Shown in pieces: positions 32,450 to 44,984 of a stretch of 64,000 nt of DNA; the first letter of the stretch is position 1, and the number at the start of each line of letters is the position of its first letter. The DNA comes from Armigeres subalbatus (taxonomy: Eukaryota > Arthropoda > Insecta > Diptera > Culicidae): the NCBI RefSeq assembly GCF_024139115.2, contig NC_085141.1, positions 399,306,042 to 399,370,041 of the forward strand, read 5' to 3'. The position numbers and the translations under genes are program-made. Under the pieces are notes generated by a model that was given only the letters and a program-made list of their open reading frames with translations, had not been told where the DNA came from and ran no database searches.

Positions 32450-34602
32450 CTGTGGATGGAATGGAATTTTTAGTACAACTGATTGCAGCAGATATTCGAC
32501 TAGTTGGCGTGTTTGAGCATAGTAAAATGGCGAATACTGTTGAAATGTGTCCCCTAATCTTCACTAAATACTTGTGCACCGTTCTCCAGTTGGAATGTAG
32601 ATCCATAGAAGAAGAAGAACTTGCAGAGTACTGATTGTCGTGTATCAAACGACATTTACGAAGTGTAAAAAGAACAGTCTGGATTAAAATGTGATCCAAG
32701 GGAATGCCGTCAGAACCCAATTACAGAACTACAGCAGGTTTTCAGAAGGAGAAGTCTTAATAGACATCAGCGGAAACTACTTTTTTATCCTTGGAAACTT
32801 CTTCAATGCATTACTATCGACGATAACAAAACATTTTCTGCATGAAGTTCTTAGAAGTTCATTGTGGTGGCTTACCTTTGCTTTGGCCTTTTGTAAAAGT
32901 AAGGTTCGAAGGGTGTTAAGTTAGAAAAAGAAAAGGATGAAGTTCTAGAGAGTCGCGAATGGCCACGAGCTGAAATCGCATTGCTATATGGATAAACTGA
33001 AGTGTGAATTAAAAATCAAATAATAGTCACTAAAATCTTTAGCTGAATTCTTTGTAAATCGAAAATTGTTATATTCATTATTGTTCTATGGGACCATCAT
33101 TTCAAGGAAACTTCTTAAAAATGTGTTTTAAGATCTTTTCAAAAACATACGACGCGACTTTTGCTTTTAAGCAAAAAAAAATAGCTTGTCAAATAGGGTT
33201 ACAGCTACTGAATTTCATCTCATAGCTCCTATGCTCATCCCATCAAAAAAAAAAGCAATGGCAAAAAATTGTATTCGTTTCAGCAGTTGACACGTATGTT
33301 ATAAATAGGAAATAAAGTGATATAAGATTGAAACTGTACTTCTTTGAAAAGATGATACATGATACATTTATATTCAATAAGTGTTTCAAATATATTTTTC
33401 CTCACTAGTGAAAATAATACTTCAGTACAATGTCACACTCTAAATTTTACAAACACGTTTAAAAAAACATGGTGACTTTCAACAAAACATTTTGTTGAAT
33501 TTACTAACAACATGGATGATCTAACAAAATATGATGTTTGATATAACAAACCATATTTGTTGATTAACCCTTAATGTGGCCGGTTGAGTACCCGGGTACC
33601 TTTTTGGAATTCAATTCGCGATATCTAAATGAATTTTTATCTAAATGAATTTTCATAGTAGGAGGTTGAAATTCTGTCATATCCACAATAATGACGGCCA
33701 AAATCGATTGTACGGGTTAACTAAATTTTTGATTAAGGAGGGGTGGTGGGAGGGGCTCCGACATTTTTACCCTTTAAATGGCCGGCAGGGTACCAGGTAC
33801 CCACAGAAACTAAAATGCTTATATCTTGGGCAATTTTTAACCGTTTTCAACCATTTTAGACTCATTCGATTCCAAATTTTGTCCTTTATCATGCTGTTCT
33901 AGGATTGGACCGGGCCTGACCCTCGGATCACCGGGAAATCCGGATTTCTAGGGACATGTCCTGCATAGATACTGATCGTAGATTTCGATATGTAAATAGC
34001 AATATGGGTATCAAACTTCTTGATATTTCATCAACAGGTTGATTTTTATTGATTTGGGTTCATCAGACGTGCAGATCTTCAATTGGCCATTCCAGAACAG
34101 GTTCCTCGAGGGGTCATAGGTGGCCATGGACATTTCCCAATGGAACCTCAACAATATGGGTATCAAACTTCTTGAAATTGCCTCAGCAGTGTGTTTCTGA
34201 TTGTTTGAAAGCCACCAGACGTGCTGACTTTATAGTCTCCATTGTAGGACAAAACCCCGTAGGGTGTTAAGTGGCCATAAATACTTTTCAATAAAATAAA
34301 TATAAATGAAAAAAAAAGCTGCAGTTATTTTTTGTAATCCGTGTGTTGAGAGCCAAATCATTGCAAGGACTACCTTCTGACACCAGAAGGCAACTAGGTG
34401 GACCACTGAAAGCTCCGAAACATCCGTAGAATTTGCCGATTCTGAAAATTTATCCTAGAAAACTGAGACTTTTTAGAATTTTAGTGTTGTAGCAACGAGC
34501 GAACAAAATCAATACAAGGACTACTCATTCATCCCGGATGGCCACTAAGTGGTTTTAGAAAATTCTGGAACATCAGGAGAAATGACCAGGTGTAGAAGAG
34601 GT

Positions 34603-35266
34603 TTAGGGCCACTTAGCCAAATGCAGTTTGGCCGAATGCCATTTGGCCGAAAGGGTCATTTGGTCGAACGCCATTTGGCCGTTTGGCCGAATAGTTGAAA
34701 TACGTTTCCTTACGAAGTGAGTAGTGAGAAGGAAGAAGAAAGAAAGAAAAAGGAAGAAGGAAGAAGGAAGCAGGAAGAAGGAAGAAGGAAGAAGGAAGAA
34801 GGAAGAAGGAAGAAGGAAGCAGAAAGAAGGAAGAAAGAAGAAGGAAGAAGGAAGGGAAAAGGGAGAAAGAAGAAGGAAGATGGAGGAAGGAAGAAGGAAG
34901 AAGAAAAATTGAAGAATGAAGAATAAAGAAGTTAGAAGAAAAAAGTAAGAAGGAAAAAGGAAAAAGAAAGAAGAAAAATACAAAAACCAAGGAAGAAGGA
35001 ATAAGCACGAAGGAGGAAGGAAGAGGGAAGAAGGAAGAAGAAAGAAGGAAGAAAGAAGGAAGAAGGAAGAGGAAAGAAGGAAGAAAGAAGAAGAAGGTAG
35101 AGGACGGAAAAAAGAAGAAAGAAGAAAGAAGGAAGAGGGAATAAGGAGGAAGGAAGGAAGCAAGAAGAAGGAAATAGGGAGAAGGACCACTCGTAAACTA
35201 AGGTAATTTTTTGAACTACTCGGCCAAATGGCGTTCGGCCAAACGGCATTCGGCCAAATGGCCTAA
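34603..35266. mobile_element. TTTGGCCGAA-ended element with GAAGAAG core
   Basis: The flanking parts are tandem ATTTGGCCGAATGCCGTTTGG-like words in inverted orientation (34612-34695 and 35215-35266). The core 34729-35190 is an almost pure purine tract of gaagaagga repeats on the plus strand. The same terminal words occur at 41853-41890 and 50845-50860 beside related satellites. Long pyrimidine or purine translations (Ser/Phe/Leu or Lys/Glu) over the tract are by-products. Confidence 0.7.
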
Positions 35267-36194
35267 CACCGTAGAAGATTATATTTTGATATATAAATCT
35301 ATTGTTGGCGTAATGCCAATTCTGGAAATCCTAAAAACTATTAATTTTTGTAGCATTGTGAGAGTAAAATCATTGCATGACCAACTCATTGACCACCATT
35401 GGTCATCTGGCGCTGAATGTCCGGAACACCCATAGTAAAGACAAATTCTTGAATATCGTTCTTGAATACAGTGGTTTTGTTATGAATGTGAGAGCAAAAC
35501 TCCGCTAAATGGTCCTCCAGGAACTCCGGAACATTCTGAGAAAAGGGCCAAATTTTAAATTCATCCTCATAAACCGTACTGTTTCACAAAAGTAGTTTGC
35601 ATGCATCAAAATGAGAGCAATATCATTTCAAGAACCAAATGTTGACCCCGGGAGGCCACTAAGTGGTGCTCCAGCTCAGGAATAACCGAAAAGTTAATCA
35701 ATTCTAGAAACTCGCCCTAAGCTGCGACTTTTTTTTGTAGTTGTGTGCGATCAAAATCAATTCGAGCATCATCCATTGACACCAAGTGGCCGTTAGGTGA
35801 ACATCTGGAAGCTTCGGAACTTTCGAAGATGTGCCAATTTTAAGTCGTCCTAGAAAGTTGTGAGTTTTAGATATCGCTTGTTGAGAAATGTGAGAGCATA
35901 ATTGATGCAATCTAAACAGCCACAATACATCCAATAATACTGCGACTTTCAATAAATCGTTCGTTCACTTCAAGTGGTGGAATAAAATGGGATAGTTCTA
36001 AATCGTCTTATGACAAGTGAAGACACTCCACTAGAAGCTCTAAACAACCTTTGACTGACGTATTGTAGAGCTCCATAATTGTCAATCTTGGGTGATGTTC
36101 CTCCAGTTTTCATAAACGTTTAGGGTGCCCAGGTCCGATTCCACCGCGTGCAGCAGTGGAAGTGCAGCACGAAGTCGCTAGCCTCTATCCGGAT

Positions 36195-36431
36195 CTCAGG
36201 TGAATATTGTTTTTGCTATTCTTTTTTCCGGCATTCGCATTCGGTTGAAGTTGAAGGTATAGGAAAAGAAATGGAAATGGTATGGAAGTCCATTTCCAGT
36301 TCTAGCGATTGCTAGAGATAAATATAAAGAAAGATACAAAGTAGGAGAATGGAATGGACTTTGGATTAAACCCACGACTTCCTGCGTATGAGGCAAAAGC
36401 AGTAGCCTTATGACTACCAAGCCCGCTCTCT
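36195..36431 (-). mobile_element. tRNA-derived SINE (Feilai-like)
   Basis: On the minus strand it begins GCGGGCTTGGTAGTCATAAG, where TGGTAGTCATAAGG resembles a pol III A box. About 45 nt on, gggtttaatcc resembles a B box (GGTTCRANTCC). The body continues with gtccattccattctcc and a right half ending in ttcaacttcaacc. tRNA-like heads of this kind are known from the Aedes SINE Feilai; I assign it by resemblance only. It is nested in the foldback. Confidence 0.7.
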
Positions 36432-36596
36432 TCTCCTTCTTTTTTTACTTTGTTACAAGAAAATTATTCACGATTACGCAACTGTTGAAAACAAAATGTA
36501 AGAAATTGCTTCGGGAATTCCGGTATTTCAGGAGGACTTCTTGGTGGCAACTCGGGAACAATTAATGATATTCGCAATCTCGCGCCTAGAATCATA

Positions 36597-36722
36597 AGGG
36601 CGTAACTGTTTTGATCGATTTATCTTCGACGAGCTCATGGTTGTAATGAAGGATTATTGCATCTTCTACGTGAAGTAAACATAAAATCGATGAAGAGAAA
36701 TCGATCAATACAGTTACGCCCC
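36597..36722. mobile_element. 126-bp MITE with TA target duplication
   Basis: Ends AGGGCGTAACTGTTTTGATC and its near reverse complement (gatcaatacagttacgcccc), flanked by TA (36595-36596 and 36723-36724). The core contains ttctacgtgaagtaaacat. A short mariner-type non-autonomous element. Confidence 0.75.
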
Positions 36723-38006
36723 TACCCTATGCTTCTAAGCGCGAGCAAAGACTCTGCTTCTATACTGCTATTACAAACGATTTTCGAAAGTTTCTAGAAC
36801 GAACTGCAATAATTGACCACTGCTTTGGATGCCTCTGCACTTCTGGAGCACCATTTGGGGACCACCAGGTAGCCCTTGCATTAATTTTGCTCTCACAACA
36901 AATGACGAATTTCAAGAATTAATCCCTGCTCGGATGATTCAGAGCTTCCAAGGATAACTTAGTGTCCACCTGGAGTCAATTAATGGCCCTGGAAATTACT
37001 TTACAACGGATTGTTTATAAGAAAAGTCGCAAATTTCTAGAACAAACTTTCGTAGTATCAGATAGAGGCCACCTAGGATCGAAGAGTAGTGCATGTATTG
37101 GTTTTGATATGATAATGTTAAAACAAACGGTTTATGAAAAGTCACATCTGTTTAGAAGAATTTCTGGAATCGATCATATCTCCGAGTGTTCGAAATCTTA
37201 TGGTGGGTCTCCTGTTGGTCACCCGGCGTCAATGAGTGGTCCTTGCATTTATTTTGCACTTACATTTGCTAGATAAATTGATTTAAAACAATGAGCTATG
37301 AAAATGTTAATGAACATTCTTGACTCCTCAGGGAACCTATTCCGGAATTGGAGATCCGGGGTGAACTTGTTTGATGAACCCAAATAGATCAGAAATAAAC
37401 GCTTGAGACAATTTCAAAAAGTTTGACACCCAGAACCTGGGGAACCTGTTCCAGAATGGCCACTCCTGAGTCAACTTGTCTGGTGAACCTAGGATCATTA
37501 AGGACATACGCAAGAGTTAATTTCATGAAGTTTGATACCCATATTGTTGATGTTCCATTGAACAATGTTCATGGCCACCTATGACCCCTCGAGGAACCTG
37601 TTCTGGAATGGCCAATCGAAAATCTGCACTTCTGATGGACCCAAATCGATAAGAATCAATCTACTGATGAAAATTCTGAAGTTTGATACCCGTATAGCTG
37701 ATTAGCTATCAAAATCCACGATCAGTATCATTTATGCAGGACATGTTCACTGGAAATCCGGATTTTCAGGAATCGGATTGACCGGATCGGCTCACCCTGG
37801 TAACAGAAGAGAAGATTCTGAATCGAATAAGCCCAAAATTGTTGAAATCGGTTGTAAATTTCCAGAGATATAAGCATTTTAGTTTCGTGGGTACCCGGGT
37901 ACCCTGCCGGCCTGTTAAGGGTGTTTTTTTGCCGGTCACACAACGGTTAACTAAACCTGCTGGGTTGAAATCAACAAACAGTTTTGTAAGATCAACCAAA
38001 CGAGCT

Positions 38007-38392
38007 TTCTATGCGTGTGCAGGTGTTCATTAACAGATGCCTGCGGTATATAATTCGGGCCTGGTGGCCTCACAACTGGATCTCAAACAACGAGCTCCAT
38101 CGTCGTTGTCATCAGAGGCCGATAGCAACAGAAATTCGGGATCGGAAGTGGGGCTGGGTCAGCCACACTCTACGTAGAGGCGAAGCAAATCTGTAAGCAA
38201 GCACTAGACTGGAAATTCAGCTGGGCATCGCAGCAGAGGCAGACCCAGAGGTTCATGGCGGCGAAGCCTCAATAAAGAAGTCGGCCGAAATCTAACCTGG
38301 CAACATGTTAAAGCAACGCTCAGGATGGAGATGTTTGAAGTCGCCCTTTGCACCACCGGAGGTGTACAGGATCCATAAGTAAGTAAGTAAAT
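38007..38392 (+). mobile_element. RTE LINE 3' fragment, plus strand
   Basis: Encodes the C-terminal end of an RTE protein: VFINRCLRYIIRAWWPHNW, then SNNELHRRCHQRPIATEIR and RKWGWVSHTLRRGE, a stop, and further shifted remnants (GGEAS, KSPFAPPE). It ends in the short tail agtaagtaagtaa typical of RTE LINEs. Probably lineage 1, the family of 17945-20298, but lacking everything 5'. It is antisense to the host gene. Confidence 0.82.
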
Positions 38393-38510
38393 TGGTCAAC
38401 AGGATAATTGTACTAATTAATTATTTGAGTGTATTACTTCTACGTGAAGTTAAACGATTTACAATGATATGGAAATGCTAATATCATCTTCCAAACTTAG
38501 ACGTACATTA

Positions 38511-39171
38511 GAGTGATTCAAATTTTGACTTTTTTGCTCCCCCATGCTTAAACGATTCCATTTGCCTTTTTATTAACCCACCTAAATTTTTAGCTAATAT
38601 GGAAGTAAATTGAGTGAGCACGCACGGTTTTGAAGTTTGTATGAAAATTGCTATGAAAACAGTATCTTTGATGGAAAATCGTTCTCAACGCTTCCCTTTA
38701 AGCTCTAAAACATATGAGTACATCGGCAACATGAGAAATTTTACGAAACAGGCCGTCCTCGTTGCGAAACGATTTGAGATCCACAAGAAAAGTTATTAGG
38801 AAATACTGAATCGTGGAAATTCAATTTAACACGTAAAAGAATAACATCAATATCAATAATGAGCATTTTTGTTTTCTTCATAACTTTGCTTCCTAACGAG
38901 AAATCGCTTCGCCATACAACAACTGCCTTCCAGCTTGAGAAGTATTCTGTGTAGGCAATGTGTTGATTATATTCAAATAGTACATGGGCCACCTCACGGA
39001 ACGGTCTTCCCCATAAGGGTCAGTTTTCACAGTAATTTCCATACAAACTTCAAATGACGTGTGCACAGTCAATTTACATCCAACATTGCTAAAAATTTAG
39101 GAGGATTATTAAAATGGCAAATGCAGTCATTTAAGCATCGGGGGGCAAAAAAGTCAAAATTTGAATCACTC
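38511..39171. mobile_element. 661-bp long-arm TA element, copy 1
   Basis: Ends GAGTGATTCAAATTTTGACT and its reverse complement, flanked by TA (38509-38510, 39172-39173). The inverted similarity extends inward through ttttttgctccc, ccatttgcc and further patches (tttgtatgaaaattgctat), so most of it is a hairpin. A relative of 637 bp is at 55714-56350. Non-coding; the small frames are incidental. Confidence 0.85.
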
Positions 39172-39454
39172 TAACGTACATGTTCATGATAGAATTAGAG
39201 GCGAAAGTATAGAATTGATAGTTCCGTTAGGATACGGCAGGCATGAAGAATGTTTTTATAGAAGTCGATTTGAAAGCGAGCGGAGATATAGTGGAGATAT
39301 ATCAGCTTCCACACTGATATTCTTCCCTCCCCCTTCATACGGGAGTTTGGCAGAAGGAAGGTCGTGCGATATGTGCCATCACAGATGTTGCCCTGTTAGC
39401 TTCGTGGACGTGGACCTTGATGGCGTAGCGCTGAAGAATAGAATGTACATGTAT

Positions 39455-39545
39455 ACTGTCTATGATCGCATATTCGTCCCATATGAATAGTAAATCCAGC
39501 AAAGATGGGACTGATATGCGATCATAGGCAGTATATGCGGTACAA
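39455..39545. repeat. Short hairpin repeat
   Basis: tatactgtctatgatcgcat and atgcgatcataggcagtata form an inverted repeat around about 45 nt. Probably a small MITE end pair; no target duplication identified. Confidence 0.6.
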
Positions 39546-39574
39546 GTTTTTGATAGTCATCTAGACTTCCTTTG

Positions 39575-39835
39575 GGGCGATAGGGACTGAGTCCAAGGGT
39601 TTGACGATTCCTCCCTCAGGCCAATTGCGATTCAACCTGCCTAGGATGTGGTGGGGTTTGACAGTGAGCTCTATTAAACTTCTATAAAAAAAAGTTTCAT
39701 GTATCCGAAAGCAGGCTCCACCAAAGCGACGATGTGCCGCTCAAGTTAGAAGGGGCCCACAGACCTGACACGAAGGCCCTCCGACGAGACAAGAGGTTTG
39801 AGCAGGCCCAATAACCCACCTGTAAAACCATAAAT
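39575..39835 (+). mobile_element. RTE LINE 5'-leader fragment, plus strand
   Basis: Contains cctaggatgtggtggggttt, gacagtgagctctatta, cttctataaaaa and tgtgccgctcaa, matching the leader of 18110-18245 and, in reverse complement, 24700-24900 and 51120-51350. Only the leader is present; it abuts the 3' end of the minus-strand copy at 39845. Confidence 0.75.
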
Positions 39836-39844
39836 AACGAATGA

Positions 39845-41852
39845 ATTTATTTTTTTATTTCAGACTAAGGCCGAGGTGGCCTTTACAGTGCCTAAAAGTC
39901 TTCTCCATTCAGCTCAGTCCATGACTGCACCATCACGCAATCTGCGGAGGGTCCGCAAAACGTCTTCCACCTGATCGATCCACCTTGCTCGCTGCGCACC
40001 TCGTCTTTTTGTGCCCGTCGGATTGTTGTTGAGAACCATTTTCACCGGGTTATTGTCCGACATTCTGGCAACGTGCCCGGCCCACCATAGTTTTCCTATT
40101 TTTGCGGTGTGATGGAAGGCTTTTTAGGTTGCAACTCGTGGTTCATTCGCCTCCTCCATGTACCGTCTTCCATCTGCACCCCACCATAAATAGTATGGAA
40201 CACTTTGCTCTTGAAAACTCCAAGTATGCGTTGGTCCACCACGAGCATTGTCCAGGTTTCGTATCCGTCAAGGACTACCGGTCTAATGAGCATCTTGTAG
40301 ATATTCAGTTTCGTACGAGGGTGAACTCTATTCGATCGGAGCGTTTTGCGAAGTCCAAAGTACGTACGATTTCCTGCCATGATACGTCTCAGAATTTCGT
40401 TGTCAGAGGTCACCAGTGAGCCCTAGTACACGAGTTCATCAACCACCTCGATTTCGCCACCACCGATGCGGTGGATGGCTTATATTGTCTTCTCTTGACC
40501 CTCTTCCTATCATGTACTTCGTTTTCGACGTGTTGATGGTCCAATCTGTTTAGCTTCCCTTTTTAGTCTGATGTAGGCTTCCTCTATCTTCTCAAAGTTA
40601 CGTGCCATAATTTCAATGTCATTGGCGAAACCAAATAACTGAACAGACTTCGTGAAAGTCGTACCACTCGTGTCAATCCCTGCCCTTCGTATTACTCCCT
40701 CTAAAGCGATGTTAAATAACAGGCACGAAAGACCATCACCTTGCCGTAACTCTCTGCGCGATTCGAAGGGACTCGAGAATGCCCCTGAAACTCGAACTAC
40801 GCACATCACCCGATCCATCGTCGCCTTGATCAACCGTATCAGTTTATCCTGAAATTCGTGTTCGTGCATTCGTGCTGCCATAGCTGGTCCCGAGCGATTG
40901 TATCATATGCCGCTTTGAAGAAATGTGGAGTATCTGAAGTACGACGAACACCTGGTCTGTGATAGAGCATTCGCCCATGAATCCCACCTGGTACTGCTCC
41001 ACGAACTCTCTTGCAGTTGGTGTTAAATGACGGCATACAATTTGGGAGAGTACGGTGGCGTTCAGCAATGTGCACGATAGTTGCCACAATCCAGCTTATC
41101 GCCCGTTTTCTTTGATCCGGGGACACCGTGCCTAGTACAGCGGTTGCGGTGCTTCCAAAGGCAGATCGAATATCTTTTCAGCCACCTTCAAGAGAAGCCG
41201 CACCTAGCTGCTCTTCCGTTGGGAGTGCCACTTCCAGCTGCTGCGTGTAGTCTTGGGCTAGGCTACAGTCTTGTTTTGTAGCCGCTCAATCTTAAGCCGC
41301 GGAGTTCGACTTCGACGCGTGTTGTACACTGTCGAGAGTTTTGAGCGCAGGCATACTGCAACGAGGTAGTGGTCAGAAGAATTTACCGTCGATTAGAATG
41401 TGGTTGATTTGGTTTTCGGTGCTTCGGATTACCATTCCGCGGAAGGCGGCGAAGTTTATGCATTGTTAGCCGTTGTAATTCGATACGGTATGCAGAGTGT
41501 CCGGTCCGATTACCGATCTGTACATTTCCTCCCCTCCTACGTGAGCGTTCATGTTGACGATAACGATTTTGACGCCCCGCAGTAGGCATCCATCGTATGT
41601 TTGCTCAAGCTCTGTATAGAACCCTTCTTTCGGGTCTCCCTTCGTGTGGGCAGTGCACGTTGATGATGCTATAGTTGAAGAAACGGCCTTCAAACCTCAG
41701 CTCGCATATCCTTGCGCTAATTGGCTGCCACCCAAACACATGTTAGCGCATATTGCACAGCACTATGAAGCCGATTCCCAGCTCGTTGCCCGATTTCCCA
41801 CACTTTCTGTCCTGTCCAGTAAATTTCCTACACCGCCGCGACGTCGAAGTTG
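39845..41852 (-). mobile_element. RTE LINE, lineage 2, internally deleted copy
   Basis: A minus-strand copy of the 20299-24914 family, shortened to about 2.0 kb by internal losses. The 3' end is at about 39845 (tttatttcagactaaggccg). The 5' end is cut at about 41852, where TTTGGCCGAA words begin. On the sense strand of the host intron. Confidence 0.83.
40096..41693 (-). pseudogene. Degenerate RTE endonuclease/reverse transcriptase
   Basis: Readable pieces, minus strand: endonuclease scraps near 41693-41383 (ASSTCTAHTKGDPKEGFYTE, VKIVIVNMNAHVGG), a reverse-transcriptase piece 41089-40844, the core 40881-40510 (motif B as RRELRQGDGLSCLLFNIALE) and the C-terminal part 40413-40096 (GNRTYFGLRKTLRSNRVHPR). 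The active-site motif reads FANDIEIM instead of FADD, so one catalytic Asp is Asn. Large parts of the fingers and endonuclease are deleted and the frame changes several times. Clearly dead. Confidence 0.83.
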
Positions 41853-42330
41853 ACCGGTCATTTGGCCGAATGTCGTTTGGCCGAATAGTTAAAATTGAGA
41901 GAAAAGATATGTTCAAATTGAACAATTCGGGACTGATTTTGTAAACAAGCATTGCTTCATGGATTCCGGAGAACGCAAGCGTTTTCATCCTAAACTAATT
42001 CCCTTATCTGGTAGAGGAAAGCTTAATCTGCCGGATTCATACCGTGGTTTCCTCATGAAATGCTTGTTTTAGCAGGAATTCACCTTCCAATGTTTGTTTA
42101 CAAAATAAGTTACGCCCAAATCGCAAAGCGGTCCCGAATTGAAATTGAGAACTGAGAAGTGAGAAATGAGATGTTTGATGTGAGTTCAGGGTAGTGAGAA
42201 ATGAGTACTAAGAAATGGAAATGAGTATTCAATAGTGATATGTGTAAAGTAAGAAAATGAGCAGCGAGTAGTGGGAAGTGAGAAATGAGTAGTGGGTGTT
42301 GAGAAGCAAATATTATATATTAACAATATA
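41853..42330. repeat. TTTGGCCGAA repeat, inverted element and GTGAGAAATGAG array
   Basis: Starts with ggtcatttggccgaatgtcg, continues with an inverted pair (caattcgggactgattttg at about 41927 against tcccgaattg at 42130-42140, with acaagcattgcttcatg / catgaaatgcttgt inside), then a tandem array of gtgagaaatgagtagtg-like units (42140-42320). The array matches the satellite at 49770-49920. Related to 34603-35266. Confidence 0.6.
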
Positions 42331-42540
42331 GCCCACTCTTGCTAAAAACAGGCGAACGCGACGAAAGCGCTCCAACGGATGGCGGTCTAACTATCTATTC
42401 ACAGCAACGCGTGGAGGCGCATCATTGCTTCTATATCAACGCGTAGAAGCGCAACGTAGCTTCCAAAAATATGTCAACAAAACAAAATATTAAACGTCAT
42501 GTCACTCTTAACATCAGCCCGAGCCACCGTGAGTATTCTG

Positions 42541-42680
42541 CTGCCGTAATCTGGAAAAGTGACGTATGCGCCGTTTTACAACATACATGTTTTCCATTTT
42601 TCTGTTAAAGAGTACGATGAGTACTACTCATTAACATCATTTTTGGAAAATGGCGAATATACTTTGCCAGATTACGGCAG
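42541..42680. mobile_element. 140-bp MITE, CTGCCGTAATCTGG ends
   Basis: The left end CTGCCGTAATCTGGAAAAGT and right end actttgccagattacggcag form a nearly perfect inverted repeat with further pairing inward (gcgccgttttaca against aaaatggcg). No clear target duplication. Non-coding. Confidence 0.72.
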
Positions 42681-43394
42681 TCTGGGTCTCTCTTCCCAAC
42701 TAACAGGCTTTAACCCGACATGCTTTAAAAGTTTGTTGCCCAATGAGGACATTTGGAACCAGTGTTGAGAAACTCACTCATATGAGTAAAAATTCCTCAC
42801 TCATTGCTCATTTTTTCCGTGAGTACTCACGCGTGAGTTACTCACGACCTGTGAGTACTCACAAGTGAGCAAACGTGGTTTTGCTCACTCACGAGTGAGG
42901 AATTTTTGCTCATATGAGTAATCCAATAAGATTAGTTTTTGTTTCTTCCACAATGTAGATGTCAAGTTTTGGCCAATTCTGGTAGTTGTCAAGAAGTACG
43001 TAAAAATGTGTGGCATGAATTTAAAAAAAAAATTAAAGAATTTGTCAAATTATACGAATAAGAAATTTCTAATATATTGGGAATTACTATCAACATGTTA
43101 ATTAATTGCATAATAATAAATTTCGAAATGTAGTGCAGGATTGTTACGACTGCGCGGATTTTGCGCATATGGCGCGGCTTTAGCTTCGGGTGAAAATTAA
43201 ATAAATAAAATTATGGATCTTGAAAGAAATTATGGATAATTGAGAATAAATGTGTTGAAGTTAATGTTGAGATATAATTTACGTATGAAATCAATGTTTA
43301 TATATGTTTGCCTTTTTCGTACAGCGATATATTCACTTCAAAGACGATTTTTAATAGAAGACCCCGAGACTCATTGTGGTTAATACCAATTGAC

Positions 43395-43660
43395 GATTAT
43401 AGATGATGGTTGTGTGCGCGTGTTTTTGTGCATATGCGTGTGCTTGTTTGTGCGTGTGTGCATAGGTTTGAGTTTGCGTGTGTTTGTGTGTGGGTGTGTT
43501 TGTGTGTGCGCGTGTGTGTTTATGTGTGCGCGTGTTTGGGTATGTTTGTTTGTGCGTGCATGTGTGTTTGTGTTTGCGCTCGTGTGTAATTATATTAATG
43601 CCGTGTGTGTGTTTGTTTGTGCGCGTATGTGTTTATGCACGTGCGCTTGAATGTTTATTA
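43395..43660. repeat. GT-rich minisatellite
   Basis: Diverged tgtgtgcgtgtttgtg-type units. They are the reverse-complement flavour of the array at 45785-46660 in the same element, so the two could pair. Val/Cys/Leu-rich frames over it are by-products. Confidence 0.85.
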
Positions 43661-44984
43661 TATTGCTTAAGCTCTATGCAAGTTTGTCTTTCAATTCATA
43701 ATCTAGACAAATTACATAATTTATTGTTGTAGGGGAAAAGATGGCTTAGGCATTAAATTTTAACTAAAAAAATTAATAACAATAATATAAAGAACATGCA
43801 AAACAGTCACCATATCTTCAAAGCGAAGGGTTGTCATACTAATGGCGATTTGTTCAGATTCATTCCACTTCATTTTGGTACAAGTGTGCATAGAGCGGCA
43901 AATTAGAATGGTATCAAGAATACTAAATTACCAATATAGTCCATTATGGCGCTATGGTGTCACAAAAGGTAAGCAAAGTAGTAAAGAGACATTCCGAGAG
44001 GTGTCTCAACGTATGATGTAATATGCAATAGACCATGTCGAAATAAGGTAGTTGTAGGTAGGTAGGTAGATAGGTAGGCTCTTATATCAATAACATTTGC
44101 AAATTGAACAATTTTGGGTTAATTTGTGTCGTTTTAAGCACTGCTGAAAAAATCTCAAAAATTCTTTGTTACTAATTTGGATGCAAGGAACGAATTCAAG
44201 GAGTGGTAATCCTAATATGCTAGAAATCGTGTTTTGATTTCTGAGTTTGGAAATAAAGTTTTGAAAAATGTAATTCAAATAGTTGACAACTGTTAAATTT
44301 GTGTAATTTTTCGATTAATGCACCCCTTGACTTTCGCTTTTGAGACGCAAGATGCTGTCCGTTGCGTAATGTTGAGAGATTCACGAAGTGAACTATATTG
44401 TTAATCTACTATACATATCTGATGGTATTAAAAATCGTGAATATAGTGAAAATAGTCACAATTTTAGTGATAAAAAATTACATCTCACGTGTATTTGACA
44501 CTAATACAGTTCTAGGTCGTGCGGATTTAAGTTCATGCCGCGTAAATGACGCGGATCTGGTTTTGGCCGGCGTTGAAAATATTTCAAGGTCCCCGTATCA
44601 ATCCTGAATGAATATATAAAAAATATTATACGAGGTTACCGTTCCATGAATTCATAAATTGATGCGAATGTTATTGATATAGGAGCATGGTATTAAGAAC
44701 GAAACGATTACTAAATAAAGGCATTTATTTGTTGTTTACAACAATTTTATTCATTATATAAGGTGGTTTGAAGTATTATCTTTATTTATTATATTTACTT
44801 TTAGCCATATTTTTAAACCCCTATACCGTAAAAATAATAAATAACCGATTTTCTACTATTCGAAAATACTGTAGAAAAGCTCAATTAAGAATCGAAATAC
44901 ATATACATATCGTTATACGAAAATACATTGACAAAACTAAAAAATATACAAATCTCATATTTTTAGAATTAACATATTAAAGGG

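Larger units (their letters stand above)
33562..37945. mobile_element. 4.4-kb foldback element with tandem-repeat arms
   Basis: The left half (33562-34275) and right half (37318-37945) are inverted copies over roughly 600-700 bp. Landmarks are ggccggcagggtacc, actaaaatgcttatatct, ggaaatccggatttc, gacatgtcctgcat, aggttcctcgaggggtcata and caatatgggtatcaaact. Ends carry acccttaa / ttaagggt next to a GGTACCCGGGTACC palindrome. Further inward, units of roughly 120-140 bp (aaatcattgcaaggactac, ggccactaagtggtgctcc) repeat in one orientation on the left and the opposite on the right. No transposase is seen. Nested inside are 34603-35266, a SINE and a 126-bp MITE. Confidence 0.72.

Noticed and set aside
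32450..32720. Upstream extension of the exon-4 frame to a 172-codon protein
   Set aside because: A clean acceptor at 32450 and the phase match to exon 3 explain the conserved part; the 90 codons before it have no Ly6 character and are intron.
34603..35190. 195-codon Phe/Leu/Ser-rich 'membrane protein' on minus
   Set aside because: Translation of a GAAGAAG purine tract; no real hydrophobic-segment structure.
36360..36431. A tRNA gene on minus
   Set aside because: Only A- and B-box-like words are present; the arms do not make a tRNA cloverleaf, and the body continues as a SINE.
39575..41852. Twin-primed (5'-inverted) LINE insertion
   Set aside because: The opposite-strand leader lies at the 3' side of the minus copy; twin priming would put it at the 5' side.
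43390..43732. Cys/Val-rich frames on plus
   Set aside because: Translation of GT-rich simple sequence.
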